Shown here one piece after another: positions 16,451 through 25,018 of a DNA stretch of 64,000 nt; the first letter of the stretch is position 1, and every line of letters starts with the position of its first letter. Position numbers and translations under genes: made by a program. This DNA comes from Clostridia bacterium (GTDB lineage: Bacteria > Bacillota > Clostridia > Oscillospirales > Acutalibacteraceae): positions 1 through 64,000 of the forward strand of contig JAFXBG010000009.1 of the NCBI GenBank assembly GCA_017521925.1, given 5' to 3'. The notes under the pieces are model-generated. The model was not told the DNA's origin. It did no database searches and worked only from the letters and a program-made list of their open reading frames with translations.

Positions 16451-17734
16451 ATGGCAGATATTAAGGCATTTAAAGGCATACGTTTTAATACAGAAAAGGC
16501 AGGGGAGATTGCAAAACTTTGCTGTCCTCCCTATGATATAATCAGTGAAGAAGAGCGTTTAGGCTTTATTGCTGAAAATGAGAATAATATAATCCGTCTT
16601 GAGCTTCCCAAGGGCGAAAATCCTTATGAGGATGCTGCCGTTATTCTTAAGGACTGGGAAGATAAGGGTGTTTTAATCCGCGAAGATGCACCTGCTATAT
16701 ATGTATACGAGGAGGAATTTACTGCCTACGGCAAATCGGGTGCGGTTAAGGGCATTATAGTAAGACTTAAGGTGGAGGAGTTTGAAAAGGGAGTTGTACT
16801 TCCTCACGAATTTACTCTTTCTAAGGCAAAGGAAGACAGACTTAATCTTATGAAGGCCACAAACTGTAACTTCAGTCAGATTTACGGCCTTTATATGGAC
16901 GAGGAACATACGTCCCTTAATACTATTGATAAAGTTTCCGACGGTGCACCTGATATTGAATTCACTGACAAAGGCGGTGTTACTCATCGTCTTTGGATTG
17001 TTAAAGACGAGGCGGTAATCGGTAAGTTGGTATCTGACTTTAAGGACAGAAAAATTTACATTGCTGATGGACATCACCGCTACGAAACCGCTCTTAATTA
17101 CCGCAATTACTGTCGTGATAATGGTATCTCAAAAGAAGGAGATGCACAGGATTTTCAGATGATTTATCTTGTGGATATGGAGCATCCCGGTTTAGTTGTT
17201 TTCCCAACTCACCGATTAGTCCGCGATCTCCCTGAATTTGATTCTGATGAAGTGTTATGCAAATGCTCAAAGTATTTTGATATAGAGGCTTACACCTCAA
17301 CAGATAATATGGAGTCAGAGCTTGAAACTGAGGATAAAAACGGCAAGAAAGCTTTCGGTTTTTATGTCGGCGAAGGTGAGTGGTATAAGCTTACTCTTAA
17401 GGATATTGCCGTTATGGATGAACTTTTGCCTGAGCTCAGTGCGGTTTCACGTTCCCTTGACGTAACCGTGCTCCATACCCTTATTTTAGAGAAAATCTTC
17501 GGTATAGATAAAGCCAATATGGCGGCTCAGATTAACCTTACATATACAAAATTCTTTGAAGAAGCTATCAGTTTTGTAGACAGCGGTAAGGCTCAGTGTT
17601 CTTTTGTGCTTAATCCCACTAAGGTTAAGGAAATCCGTGATGTAGCATCTGAAGGCGAAAAAATGCCTCAGAAGTCAACTTATTTCTACCCCAAAATGAT
17701 TACAGGTCTTGTTATGAACAAGCTGGAAGATTAA
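16451..17734 (+). CDS. DUF1015 family protein
   Basis: A 427-residue cytoplasmic protein of the conserved but poorly characterised DUF1015 family. The opening IKAFKGIRFNTEKAG and CCPPYDIIS, and the central ADGHHRYETALNYRN, are family hallmarks. The DGHHR segment recalls the ParB/sulfiredoxin-like fold of the free-serine kinase SerK, so a phosphotransfer role is conceivable but is only inference. GGAGG precedes the ATG by 7 bases. It stands alone between the tRNA and a radical SAM gene. An imperfect hairpin with T-run (CTTTGC/GCAAAG, 17758-17774) follows the stop codon. Confidence 0.85.
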   Translation: MADIKAFKGIRFNTEKAGEIAKLCCPPYDIISEEERLGFIAENENNIIRLELPKGENPYEDAAVILKDWEDKGVLIREDAPAIYVYEEEFTAYGKSGAVKGIIVRLKVEEFEKGVVLPHEFTLSKAKEDRLNLMKATNCNFSQIYGLYMDEEHTSLNTIDKVSDGAPDIEFTDKGGVTHRLWIVKDEAVIGKLVSDFKDRKIYIADGHHRYETALNYRNYCRDNGISKEGDAQDFQMIYLVDMEHPGLVVFPTHRLVRDLPEFDSDEVLCKCSKYFDIEAYTSTDNMESELETEDKNGKKAFGFYVGEGEWYKLTLKDIAVMDELLPELSAVSRSLDVTVLHTLILEKIFGIDKANMAAQINLTYTKFFEEAISFVDSGKAQCSFVLNPTKVKEIRDVASEGEKMPQKSTYFYPKMITGLVMNKLED

Positions 17735-17834
17735 TGTATTATATATAGAGAAACTTACTTTGCAAAAAGCAAAGGGAGATTTTTTATCTCAACTTTGATT
17801 TTGTATCAAAGACGAGATTGATGTAATAAAAATA

Positions 17835-17863
17835 TTGCGTATTTATTAAATGTAGAATATAAT
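17835..17863 (+). promoter_or_regulatory. Promoter of the radical SAM gene
   Basis: TTGCGT at 17835-17840, a 17-base spacer and TATAAT at 17858-17863, 30 bases before the ATG. Just upstream, an extended hairpin (ATCTC...GAGAT enclosing CTTTGAT/ATCAAAG, about 17786-17818) has no assigned role. Confidence 0.6.
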
Positions 17864-17892
17864 GTATATATGTCCGTTTGAGGAGGATTAAT

Positions 17893-19248
17893 ATGAAAGT
17901 TATTGCTGAGGCTAATCAGGGAGTATTAAAGATTCTGGCAAGGTTTAATAAAAAGGCAGAAAAATCCCGTCTTATGCACTTTGTTGTTGAGACACCTGTC
18001 GAAGATGGTGTGCTCCTTTATAACCTGCTTACTTTTGAAATGATTTTATTAACCGAAGAAGAAAACAGGCTCCGCAATGATTTGGAATATCTTAAGAATC
18101 AATGGTTCGTAGTTCCCGAAAACACAAACGAAAAAGAGTTGGCGGATTTGGTTAAAATGTTTACTGATACCAAGCAGGATAACCTTGAGGCTATTACCGG
18201 ATATACTATTTTTTCTACCACAGACTGTAACGCAAGATGCTTTTATTGTTTTGAGCTGGGTCGTTCACGAATTCCTATGACAGATGAAACAGCTCACAAG
18301 GTGGCACAATATATCTGTGACCACGCCAAAGGCAAAAGTGTTAATATTTCCTGGTTTGGCGGAGAACCGCTTATAAATCAGACTGCTATTGATATTATTT
18401 GCAATGATTTGATTAAGAATGGTGTGGAGTTTAAGTCCTCTGCTGTGTCTAACGGCTATCTTTTTGATGAAAGCACGGTAGAAAAAGCGGTAAACCTCTG
18501 GAACATTAAGAGAGTTCAGATAAGTCTTGATGGTACCGAAGAGGTTTATAATAAAATCAAAGCTTATGTATATAAAGACACCAATCCATATTATATAGTT
18601 CTTGATAATATCGGACGTCTTCTTGAGGCAGGAGTTGCTGTTAATATCCGCCTGAATATGGATTTATATAACGCAGAAGACCTTATGAAGCTGGTTAATG
18701 AATTAGCAGAAAGATTTGCAGGACAAGAAAAACTCTCTATTTATGCAAATCATATTTTTGAAGGCAATATACCTATGGCAGAGTTCCGCACATCCGAAGA
18801 GTGGGAACAGCGCGATGTGCTTATGTGTAAGCTTGAAGAGCTTATTGAGCAGAAGGGGTTTGCTTTCAAAAGCGGTATAGCTAAAAAAATGAAGACGAAC
18901 CACTGTATGGCTGACAGCGGTCGTGCTGTAACGATTCTTCCTGATGGTAATATCGGTGTTTGTGAGCATTTCAGCGAGGATGAGTTTATAGGTCACATTG
19001 ACAAAGATTCTTTTGATGAATCAGTAATTCAGAGATGGAAAGTCAGGTCGGCTGAAATTCCCGAATGTGCCGAGTGTGCCTTGTATCCTCAGTGCATCCG
19101 TCTGGAAAAGTGTGCCAATGATAGGCTGTGCTTTACCCAGAGGAAAAATGGTAAACTGCGCAAGGTTCAGAGACAGATGCGTAACGAATATCAGCGTTGG
19201 ATTGAAAAGACAGAGGTTGATGAAACCGAAGACCTGGATTTTGATTAA
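17893..19248 (+). CDS. Radical SAM/SPASM domain protein, possible peptide maturase
   Basis: A 451-residue enzyme. A roughly 100-residue N-terminal region (VLLYNLLTFEMILL) of the kind seen ahead of peptide-modifying radical SAM enzymes precedes the core, with CNARCFYC (CxxxCxxC, about residues 113-120) for the SAM-binding [4Fe-4S] cluster and SWFGGEPL. The C-terminal Cys-rich SPASM region (NHCMAD, IGVCEH, CAECALYPQC) would hold auxiliary clusters. Such proteins mature RiPPs or sulfatases. No sulfatase and no obvious precursor peptide gene lies beside it, so the substrate is unknown. AGGAGG at 17881 fixes the ATG at 17893 over an upstream TTG. It is a single-gene unit. Confidence 0.82.
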   Translation: MKVIAEANQGVLKILARFNKKAEKSRLMHFVVETPVEDGVLLYNLLTFEMILLTEEENRLRNDLEYLKNQWFVVPENTNEKELADLVKMFTDTKQDNLEAITGYTIFSTTDCNARCFYCFELGRSRIPMTDETAHKVAQYICDHAKGKSVNISWFGGEPLINQTAIDIICNDLIKNGVEFKSSAVSNGYLFDESTVEKAVNLWNIKRVQISLDGTEEVYNKIKAYVYKDTNPYYIVLDNIGRLLEAGVAVNIRLNMDLYNAEDLMKLVNELAERFAGQEKLSIYANHIFEGNIPMAEFRTSEEWEQRDVLMCKLEELIEQKGFAFKSGIAKKMKTNHCMADSGRAVTILPDGNIGVCEHFSEDEFIGHIDKDSFDESVIQRWKVRSAEIPECAECALYPQCIRLEKCANDRLCFTQRKNGKLRKVQRQMRNEYQRWIEKTEVDETEDLDFD

Positions 19249-19254
19249 TAATGT

Positions 19255-19297
19255 AAAAGCACTTAGCAATGCCGTTGGCTTTGTTAAGTGCTTTTTT
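19255..19297. terminator. Terminator between convergent radical SAM and thiT genes
   Basis: A long stem (AAAAGCACTTA ... TAAGTGCTTTT, with inner GCC/GGC) closes with TTTTTT on the plus strand. Confidence 0.8.
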
Positions 19298-19315
19298 CTA
19301 AATTTAATATGAATG

Positions 19316-19903
19316 TTACTTTGTTTTTCTTAATGGTTTCAGTTTTTCATCTTTAAAATCAAGAAAACTCATAAGCAAAGCTCCTACAGCGGTGGTTATT
19401 ACAAGCTCAGGGAGCATATAAGAGCCGTTGTAGGTAAGGGAGTAAATTACTACACCCCATACACCCTCTGCATAATCTGCCCATACGGTGATACCTGTGA
19501 TAAAGTGGCACAAGAATCTTAACACGCATGCAATTATAACGCCTAAAGAGAACCCTACAGCCTGATTGTTAAGCTTTCTGAAAAGTCCGCCAAAGCCAAG
19601 CACACCAAAGGCTACAACATAGTCAAAAAGTATGATGCAAATTGCGGCAACGGCATTGGTAGCATAGGAGAGGGCACTCATTCCGAGTACCATCTGAATA
19701 AGTCCGTAAATTGCACCTACACCAAAGCCCCACTTCATACCGTAGCGGTAAGCGATAATAAGTACAGGTAACATGGAAAAAGGGGTAACACTTCCGCCTG
19801 CAGGCAAATGAAAAAATGTAACAAGGCTCAGCGCTGTACCAAGGGCAAGCATAATTGCACTTTCAGCAATCATAAGTCCGCGTTTTTTCTTTGTTTGGTT
19901 CAA
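19316..19903 (-). CDS. thiT: ECF transporter thiamine-binding subunit ThiT
   Basis: The substrate-binding (S) component of an energy-coupling-factor thiamine transporter. Its 195 residues are nearly all hydrophobic, with about six membrane helices. FHLPAGGSVTPFSMLP and YRYGMKWGF are typical of ThiT, and RFLCHFITGITVWADYA includes the aromatic thiamine-binding region. A TTG start at 19903 is chosen: AGGAG lies 7 bases ahead, and the open frame further upstream runs into the riboswitch terminator, so it cannot be the true N-terminus. The TPP riboswitch ahead of it confirms function. The ECF ATPases and EcfT are not in the window. Confidence 0.92.
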   Translation of the reverse strand: MNQTKKKRGLMIAESAIMLALGTALSLVTFFHLPAGGSVTPFSMLPVLIIAYRYGMKWGFGVGAIYGLIQMVLGMSALSYATNAVAAICIILFDYVVAFGVLGFGGLFRKLNNQAVGFSLGVIIACVLRFLCHFITGITVWADYAEGVWGVVIYSLTYNGSYMLPELVITTAVGALLMSFLDFKDEKLKPLRKTK

Positions 19904-19942
19904 ATAAATCACTCCTAAAATTATTAAAACAAAACAGAAGAT

Positions 19943-19977
19943 AAAAAAACAGCACTGCATACCGGTCTGCAGTGCTG
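19943..19977 (-). terminator. Riboswitch-controlled terminator of thiT
   Basis: CAGCACTGCA (19950-19959) pairs perfectly with TGCAGTGCTG (19968-19977). On the minus strand it is followed by TTTTTTT and lies between the TPP aptamer and thiT, as the expression platform of an OFF switch. Confidence 0.85.
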
Positions 19978-19993
19978 ATATAATCAGTGAATC

Positions 19994-20087
19994 TACTCCC
20001 TACGCCGGCATTATCCGTATCAGGTTATAGGGTCAGAGAAGCACATATATCCTCTATCTCAGCCGACTTGCCGTCAGCACCCCTGTT
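19994..20087 (-). ncRNA. TPP riboswitch (THI element)
   Basis: The minus strand shows the conserved order GGGGTGCTG, GGCTGAGAT, ACCCTATAACCTGAT, CGGATAATGCCGGCGTAGGG. These are the pyrimidine-sensor CUGAGA and the pyrophosphate-sensor segments of the TPP aptamer. High thiamine pyrophosphate would favour the downstream terminator and switch thiT off. Confidence 0.96.
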
Positions 20088-20132
20088 TTGTTTTATATAA
20101 TTGTAAAGCTATGTGCGGTTTTTGTCAAGAGT

Positions 20133-20666
20133 TTATTTAGAATAGATAGAAACCGAATCCTCTCCGTCGCATTCTTCAAGATGTACTGCAATAACCTCTT
20201 CTAAAGATGTGGGGATATTTTTACCCACAAAGTTTGCCCTGATTGGAAGCTCAGAGTGACCTCTGTCAATAAAAGCTGCAAGCTGGATTCGTGAAGGTCT
20301 TCCCAAGCTCATAACGGCATCTAAGGCAGCTCTGGCGGTACGGGCGGTAAAGATAACATCATCAACAAGCACAACGGTTTTGCCCTCAACATCAAAGTCG
20401 ACCTTTGTGTCGCTGACAATAGGAGAAAGGGACTTTTGTCTGTCGTCTCTGTGAAGGGTAATGTCAAGAGCTCCAACTAAAGGCTTTGTACCTTCAATTC
20501 GCTCAATTATTTCACTGAGTCTTTCGGCTAACGGCACCCCGCGGGTGCGTATGCCGATAAGCACAACATTTTCAATTCCGCCGTTTTTCTCAACAATCTG
20601 ATGTGCCATTCGGGTTAAGATTCGGTTTATGTCAGGTGTATCTAAAATTTTAGCTTTGAATTTCAT
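20133..20666 (-). CDS. pyrR: PyrR, pyrimidine operon attenuator / uracil phosphoribosyltransferase
   Basis: A 177-residue type I phosphoribosyltransferase fold. The PRPP loop [17 protein letters not shown] is at about residues 90-106, and [13 protein letters not shown] belongs to the family's N-terminal flexible region. In Firmicutes PyrR binds UMP and anti-antiterminator hairpins in pyr mRNA. No pyr biosynthetic gene and no PyrR-binding leader is visible here, so it acts on distant targets. It has its own promoter (TTGACT-17-TAAAAT) facing away from glyQS. Confidence 0.95.
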   Translation of the reverse strand: MKFKAKILDTPDINRILTRMAHQIVEKNGGIENVVLIGIRTRGVPLAERLSEIIERIEGTKPLVGALDITLHRDDRQKSLSPIVSDTKVDFDVEGKTVVLVDDVIFTARTARAALDAVMSLGRPSRIQLAAFIDRGHSELPIRANFVGKNIPTSLEEVIAVHLEECDGEDSVSIYSK

Positions 20667-20702
20667 AATCCATACTCCGTAAAAACCATATTAGTTTTAT
20701 AC

Positions 20703-20731
20703 ATTTTATCACAAATTAACCTGATAGTCAA
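20703..20731 (-). promoter_or_regulatory. Promoter of pyrR
   Basis: On the minus strand: TTGACT (20726-20731), 17 bases, TAAAAT (20703-20708), 36 bases before the start codon. Confidence 0.7.
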
Positions 20732-20754
20732 TGTAAAGACTTACAACCTTAATA

Positions 20755-20783
20755 TTGACAACAAATCCCATTTGAATTACAAT
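20755..20783 (+). promoter_or_regulatory. Promoter of glyQS
   Basis: TTGACA (20755-20760), 17 bases, TACAAT (20778-20783). Only about 40 bases separate it from the start codon, leaving no room for a T-box leader. Confidence 0.7.
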
Positions 20784-20826
20784 AATAAAGTATATTGTAT
20801 AATTACATAGGTAAGGAGTACATAGT

Positions 20827-22203
20827 ATGAAAAACACAGAAAAATCTATGGAAAAAATCGTTGCTCTTTGTAAGGGCAGAGGCTTTGTATACCCCGGTTC
20901 TGAAATTTACGGCGGTCTTGCAAACACATGGGACTACGGTCCTTTAGGTGCAGAGCTTAAAAATAACATCAAAAAGGCATGGCTCAAGAAGTTTGTTCAG
21001 GAGAACAAGTATAACGTAGGTCTTGACTCTGCAATTCTTATGAATCCCCAGACCTGGGTAGCATCAGGTCACCTTGGAGGTTTCTCTGACCCCCTTATGG
21101 ACTGTAAGGAGTGTAAGACTCGTCACAGAGCTGACAATCTTATTGAGGATTTCGACGGTACCAACGTTACAGGTTGGGATAATGCTCAGATGAGCGAGTA
21201 TATCAAGGAGCATAACATTCCCTGCCCCGATTGCGGTAAGTCTAACTTTACCGATATCCGTCAGTTTAATCTTATGTTCAAAACATTCCAGGGCGTTACT
21301 GAGGATAGCAAGTCTGAGATTTATCTCCGTCCTGAAACTGCTCAGGGTATTTTCGTAAACTTCGCTAACATTCAGCGTACAAGCCGCAAGAAGGTTCCCT
21401 TCGGCGTTGCTCAGATTGGTAAGTCTTTCCGTAATGAGATTACTCCTGGTAACTTTATTTTCCGTGTTCGCGAGTTTGAGCAGATGGAGCTTGAGTTCTT
21501 CTGCAAGCCCGGCACAGATTTAGAGTGGTTCGAGTATTGGAGAGGTTTCTGCCGTGATTTCCTTTACTCCTTAGGCATTAAAGAAGAAAACTTAAGACTT
21601 CGCGACCATTCGCCTGAGGAGCTTTGCTTCTATTCCAAGGCAACAACAGACTTTGAATATCTGTTCCCCTTCGGTTGGGGCGAGCTTTGGGGCGTGGCAG
21701 ACAGAACTGACTACGACCTTACCCAGCACCAGAACACAAGCGGTAAATCTCTTGAATATTTCGACCCCACAGACAACTCACGTTACATTCCTTATGTTAT
21801 CGAGCCTTCTCTGGGTGTTGAAAGACTCTTCCTTACAATTGTAACCGAAGGATACGATGAAGAAGTTATCGACGAGAAGGATACAAGAGTTGTTATGCGT
21901 TTTCATCCCGCACTTGCTCCCTTCAAGGCCGCTGTGCTTCCTCTTTCCAAGAAGCTTTCTGAAAAGGCAGAAGAGGTTTCTGATATGCTTTCAAAGCACT
22001 TTATGGTTGACTTTGACGACGCAGGTTCTATCGGCAAGCGTTACCGCCGTCAGGATGAAATCGGTACACCTTTCTCAATTTGCTACGATTTCGATTCTCT
22101 TGAGGACAACTGTGTTACAGTTCGTGACCGCGACACAATGGAGCAGGTAAGAATGCCTATTTCCGAGCTTGTTTCATATATCAACGATAAGCTTCAGTTC
22201 TGA
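20827..22203 (+). CDS. glyQS: Glycyl-tRNA synthetase, single-chain (alpha2) type
   Basis: A 458-residue class II synthetase that charges tRNA-Gly. [20 protein letters not shown] is the family N-terminal motif 1 region, with [19 protein letters not shown] (motif 2) and [10 protein letters not shown] (motif 3). Two Cys pairs (CKECK and CPDCGK) form the zinc-binding insertion. A C-terminal anticodon-binding domain ends with [11 protein letters not shown]. This is the GRS1 type rather than the alpha-beta glyQ/glyS pair. GGAG precedes the ATG. It is monocistronic, and no T-box is present. Confidence 0.97.
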   Translation: MKNTEKSMEKIVALCKGRGFVYPGSEIYGGLANTWDYGPLGAELKNNIKKAWLKKFVQENKYNVGLDSAILMNPQTWVASGHLGGFSDPLMDCKECKTRHRADNLIEDFDGTNVTGWDNAQMSEYIKEHNIPCPDCGKSNFTDIRQFNLMFKTFQGVTEDSKSEIYLRPETAQGIFVNFANIQRTSRKKVPFGVAQIGKSFRNEITPGNFIFRVREFEQMELEFFCKPGTDLEWFEYWRGFCRDFLYSLGIKEENLRLRDHSPEELCFYSKATTDFEYLFPFGWGELWGVADRTDYDLTQHQNTSGKSLEYFDPTDNSRYIPYVIEPSLGVERLFLTIVTEGYDEEVIDEKDTRVVMRFHPALAPFKAAVLPLSKKLSEKAEEVSDMLSKHFMVDFDDAGSIGKRYRRQDEIGTPFSICYDFDSLEDNCVTVRDRDTMEQVRMPISELVSYINDKLQF

Positions 22204-22277
22204 TAAAAGAGAAACGTTCATTAGTAGGGGAGGGGTTAACCCTCCCTGGAAATTTTATATATGCAAATGTTTAACCT
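22204..22277 (+). terminator. Weak hairpin after glyQS
   Basis: GGGAGGG (22228-22234) pairs with CCCTCCC (22240-22246) around GTTAA. Only a short, broken T-run follows, so termination efficiency is uncertain. Confidence 0.4.
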
Positions 22278-22348
22278 CGCCGTTAATGCAGGCTGCCTAA
22301 AAATCAAACTTGTAAAAAGGCGGAAATGCCCTGCTGTGGCTAACGGCG
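22278..22348 (+). repeat. Dispersed intergenic repeat, copy C (best preserved ends)
   Basis: A 71-bp unit bounded by perfect 8-bp inverted ends, CGCCGTTA and TAACGGCG, with AAAGGCGGAAATGCCCTGC near the right end. It aligns with copies A and B near 12 kb. It occupies the 350-base gap between glyQS and the rpmG promoter. Confidence 0.6.
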
Positions 22349-22435
22349 ATTTATGCAAAATGTAAGCTATCCTTAAGGTAAAACAAGGATTTTGTCACAT
22401 AAAGGTCAAAAATGACATTTTTGTAAAAAAAGGTG

Positions 22436-22464
22436 TTGACGGCTTGACTTTTATGTGGTACAAT
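22436..22464 (+). promoter_or_regulatory. Promoter of the rpmG-secE-nusG block
   Basis: TTGACG (22436-22441), 17 bases, TACAAT (22459-22464). The 5' leader of about 80 bases has a T-rich run (22489-22497) but no clear hairpin terminator. Confidence 0.65.
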
Positions 22465-22553
22465 GTCTTTACCTCATAAAAGGGGCTTATTTTTTTTGTG
22501 CCTTTTTTGAGGGAGGCCGGATTATTCCGAAAAACTACGGGAGGTGCCGTTAA

Positions 22554-22703
22554 ATGAGAGTAAAAATTGTTCTTGCATGCACAGAGTGCAAACAGCGTAA
22601 CTACAACACAATGAAGAACAAAAAGAATGATCCTGACAGACTCGAGATGAACAAGTACTGCCGCTTCTGCAGAAAGCATACTGTTCACAAGGAAACTAAG
22701 TAA
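22554..22703 (+). CDS. rpmG: 50S ribosomal protein L33
   Basis: A 49-residue protein beginning [17 protein letters not shown]. Two CxxC pairs (CTEC and CRFC) show the zinc-binding form of L33. GGGAGGTG ends 8 bases before the ATG. The order rpmG-secE-nusG is standard in Firmicutes and confirms it. Confidence 0.97.
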   Translation: MRVKIVLACTECKQRNYNTMKNKKNDPDRLEMNKYCRFCRKHTVHKETK

Positions 22704-22720
22704 TCACGGAGGATACAGTC

Positions 22721-22939
22721 ATGGCAGAAAAGAAGAAAAACATTTTTCAGAAAATCGCCAAGTATTTTCGTGAGTGCGTAGGCGAGCTTAAGAAGATCAC
22801 CTGGCCCACACTTTCTCAGACCACCAAAAACTTTCTTATTGTTTTAGTGGTTGTTCTTATTATGGGTGTTCTCATCTATGCTCTTGACCAGGGACTTTAC
22901 TTTGTCCTTAACAGAGTAATGGGTGTAATTCCTCAGTAA
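22721..22939 (+). CDS. secE: Preprotein translocase subunit SecE
   Basis: A 72-residue single-pass SecE. The amphipathic segment KYFRECVGELKKITWPT, the conserved hallmark of minimal SecE, precedes one membrane helix (about residues 38-62). It stabilises SecY in the translocon. It lies 17 bases after rpmG with a clear GGAGG. Confidence 0.97.
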   Translation: MAEKKKNIFQKIAKYFRECVGELKKITWPTLSQTTKNFLIVLVVVLIMGVLIYALDQGLYFVLNRVMGVIPQ

Positions 22940-22970
22940 GACAACACAGATTTGAAAGGACGGGTGAACT

Positions 22971-23495
22971 GTGTCCGGTGAGGCAAGATGGTATGTTATT
23001 CATACCTACTCAGGCTACGAAAACAAGGTAGCGTCCAACTTGATGACTACTGCTGAGAACCGCGGTATGCAGGATATGATCCTGGAAGTTAAGGTTCCCA
23101 CCGAAACAGTTACCGAGATTAAGGACGACAAAACCAAAGAGGTTGAGAGAAAACTCTACCCCGGCTATGTTTTCGTCAAGATGATCTACACTGATGAAAC
23201 CTGGTATATCGTACGCAATGTGCGTGGTTGTACAGGCTTTGTTGGTCCCTCCTCAAAGCCCATTCCTCTTACAGAGGCTGAGGTTTACAGGATGGGTGTT
23301 GAAACCCGCGTTGTTGAGGTTTCTTACGAAGTTGGTGACTCTGTCCGCATTATTGATGGTCCTTTGGAGGACTTTATCGGTACTGTAGAAGAGCTTAATA
23401 CCGACAAAAACTATGTTCGCATCATTGTTTCAATGTTCGGACGTGAAACTCCGGTTGAGCTTGAGCTTAATCAGGCAGAACCGATTTTAGACTAA
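22971..23495 (+). CDS. nusG: Transcription antitermination/elongation factor NusG
   Basis: A 174-residue NusG with an N-terminal NGN domain (ARWYVIHTYSGYENKVA; LYPGYVFVKM) and a C-terminal KOW domain (VGDSVRIIDGPLEDFIGTVEE). It binds RNA polymerase and couples transcription to translation or Rho. GTG start at 22971, with AAAGGA upstream. Confidence 0.97.
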   Translation: MSGEARWYVIHTYSGYENKVASNLMTTAENRGMQDMILEVKVPTETVTEIKDDKTKEVERKLYPGYVFVKMIYTDETWYIVRNVRGCTGFVGPSSKPIPLTEAEVYRMGVETRVVEVSYEVGDSVRIIDGPLEDFIGTVEELNTDKNYVRIIVSMFGRETPVELELNQAEPILD

Positions 23496-23543
23496 GGAAT
23501 TTAGCGGAATCGCTTTTTTCAGAGAGGAAGCATAAGCTTCCTT

Positions 23544-23587
23544 GTGGGAGGAAATCAAAATCTTTTAAGGTTTCCGCCATTAACCAC
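23544..23587 (+). promoter_or_regulatory. Candidate ribosomal-protein autoregulatory leader before rplK
   Basis: GTGGGAGGA ... TCCGC-CA-TTAACCAC: an outer GTGG/CCAC stem and an inner GGA/TCC stem. The same signature recurs before rplA at 24053-24079. Placement suggests a binding site for L1 (or L11) on its own mRNA. Upstream at 23503-23519, AGCG/CGCT followed by TTTTTT could be a weak attenuator. Confidence 0.45.
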
Positions 23588-23609
23588 GAATTTTGGAGGT
23601 GCAAACACA

Positions 23610-24035
23610 ATGGCTCAGAAGGTAGTAGGCTTTATTAAGCTTCAGATTCCTGCCGGCAAAGCTACCCCGGCTCCGCCTGTTGGTCCTGCTCTTGGTCAGC
23701 ACGGCGTTAACATCGTTGCGTTTACAAAGGAATTTAACGAACGCACAAAGAATGACATCGGAATGCTCATTCCTGTTGTAATCACTGTTTATGCAGACAG
23801 ATCTTTCTCTTTTATTACAAAGACTCCCCCTGCAGCAGTGCTCATCAAGAAGGCTTGCGGTCTTGATAAGGCTTCTGGTGTTCCCAACAAGAATAAGGTT
23901 GCAAAGATTTCAAGCGAGCAGATCAAAAAGATCGCAGAGACAAAAATGCCCGACTTAAATGCTGCTTCTTTAGAGGCTGCTATGAGCATGATTGCCGGTA
24001 CAGCACGCAGCATGGGCGTTACTGTAGAAGACTAA
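23610..24035 (+). CDS. rplK: 50S ribosomal protein L11
   Basis: 141 residues with the RNA-binding and GTPase-centre hallmarks [22 protein letters not shown] and [13 protein letters not shown]. The open frame starts earlier, but the ATG at 23610 with GGAGGT 9 bases before it gives the conserved N-terminus and usual length. Confidence 0.98.
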   Translation: MAQKVVGFIKLQIPAGKATPAPPVGPALGQHGVNIVAFTKEFNERTKNDIGMLIPVVITVYADRSFSFITKTPPAAVLIKKACGLDKASGVPNKNKVAKISSEQIKKIAETKMPDLNAASLEAAMSMIAGTARSMGVTVED

Positions 24036-24052
24036 CAGCTCGTTATTATCCG

Positions 24053-24079
24053 GGTGGGAGGATTATCCGCTTAACCACC
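24053..24079 (+). promoter_or_regulatory. Candidate ribosomal-protein autoregulatory leader before rplA
   Basis: GGTGGGAGGA-TTA-TCCGC-TTAACCACC, a compact version of the motif before rplK, 22 bases upstream of the rplA start codon. Two such copies within one operon point to a protein-binding site, most likely for L1. Confidence 0.45.
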
Positions 24080-24101
24080 TAACAATGGAGGAAAAATCTT
24101 T

Positions 24102-24809
24102 ATGAAACACGGTAAGAAATATGTTGATGGCGCTAAGCTTATCGACAGAACAAAACTTTATGATACAAGCGAGGCACTTGACCTTTGCGTAAAGGCTGCA
24201 TCTGCTAAGTTTGACGAGACAGTTGAGCTTCACGTAAAGCTCGGCGTTGACTCCCGTCATGCTGACCAGCAGGTTAGAGGTGCTATCGTTCTTCCTAACG
24301 GTACAGGTAAAGACGTTAAGGTTCTTGCTATCTGCAAGGGCGACAACGAGAAGCTTGCTCAGGAAGCAGGCGCTGACTTCGTTGGTGCTGAGGATATGAC
24401 TGCTAAGATTCAGAACGAGGGTTGGATGGACTTTGACGTTCTTATCACAACTCCCGACTGCATGGGTCTTGTTGGTCGTCTTGGTAAAATCCTTGGTCCC
24501 CGTGGTCTTATGCCTAACCCCAAGGCTGGTACAGTTACTCCTGATATCGCTAAGGCTATCAAAGAAGCTAAGGCTGGTAAGATTGAGTACCGTCTTGACA
24601 AAACAAACATCATTCACTGTCCCATCGGTAAGGTTTCCTTCGGTGCAGAGAAGCTCCAGACTAACCTCGAGACTCTCATGGATGCTATCGTTAAGGCTAA
24701 GCCTGCTGCTGCAAAGGGTCAGTACATCAAGTCCTGCGTTGTAACTTCTACAATGGGTCCCAGCGTTAAGCTCAACCCCAATAAGTTTACAGCTGCTACA
24801 CAGGCATAA
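24102..24809 (+). CDS. rplA: 50S ribosomal protein L1
   Basis: 235 residues, the usual bacterial length. Conserved segments include GTGKDVKV and [20 protein letters not shown] (the two-domain hinge region). It binds 23S rRNA at the L1 stalk and, in many bacteria, represses its own mRNA. GGAGG precedes the ATG. Confidence 0.98.
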   Translation: MKHGKKYVDGAKLIDRTKLYDTSEALDLCVKAASAKFDETVELHVKLGVDSRHADQQVRGAIVLPNGTGKDVKVLAICKGDNEKLAQEAGADFVGAEDMTAKIQNEGWMDFDVLITTPDCMGLVGRLGKILGPRGLMPNPKAGTVTPDIAKAIKEAKAGKIEYRLDKTNIIHCPIGKVSFGAEKLQTNLETLMDAIVKAKPAAAKGQYIKSCVVTSTMGPSVKLNPNKFTAATQA

Positions 24810-24839
24810 TTAAGCTATTTGGAGCTTAGCTCTGAATAT

Positions 24840-24980
24840 AAATCGCTGTTCTAAAGACAGCAGGTTTCCGTTTTCAGGATATAATGGGGCAACCCGCCTG
24901 CCGAGGAAGAAGCTATTACAAGCCCAATGGGTATATTTTGTAATTTCAAGCCTCTTTCTCAGGAAAGAGGCTTTTTCTCT
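24840..24980 (+). ncRNA. L10 leader with attenuator terminator
   Basis: The leader contains CTAAAGACAGCAGGT and, further on, CCGCCTGCCGAGGAAG, the paired conserved blocks of the Firmicute L10 leader bound by the L10/L12 complex. It is followed by a terminator, AGCCTCTTTC/GAAAGAGGCT with TTTTT (24949-24980). Excess L10-L12 would promote termination before rplJ. Confidence 0.88.
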
Positions 24981-25018
24981 TATGAACTGCGTTATCAATT
25001 TAACGGAGGTGAAATTAA

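Noticed and set aside
20667..20826. T-box or glycine riboswitch before glyQS
   Set aside because: The promoter lies about 40 bases from the start codon, and no T-box sequence or glycine aptamer core is present.
24063..24617. A 184-codon minus-strand frame opposite rplA
   Set aside because: Antisense to a ribosomal protein gene with strong codon bias; no ribosome binding site and no protein motif.
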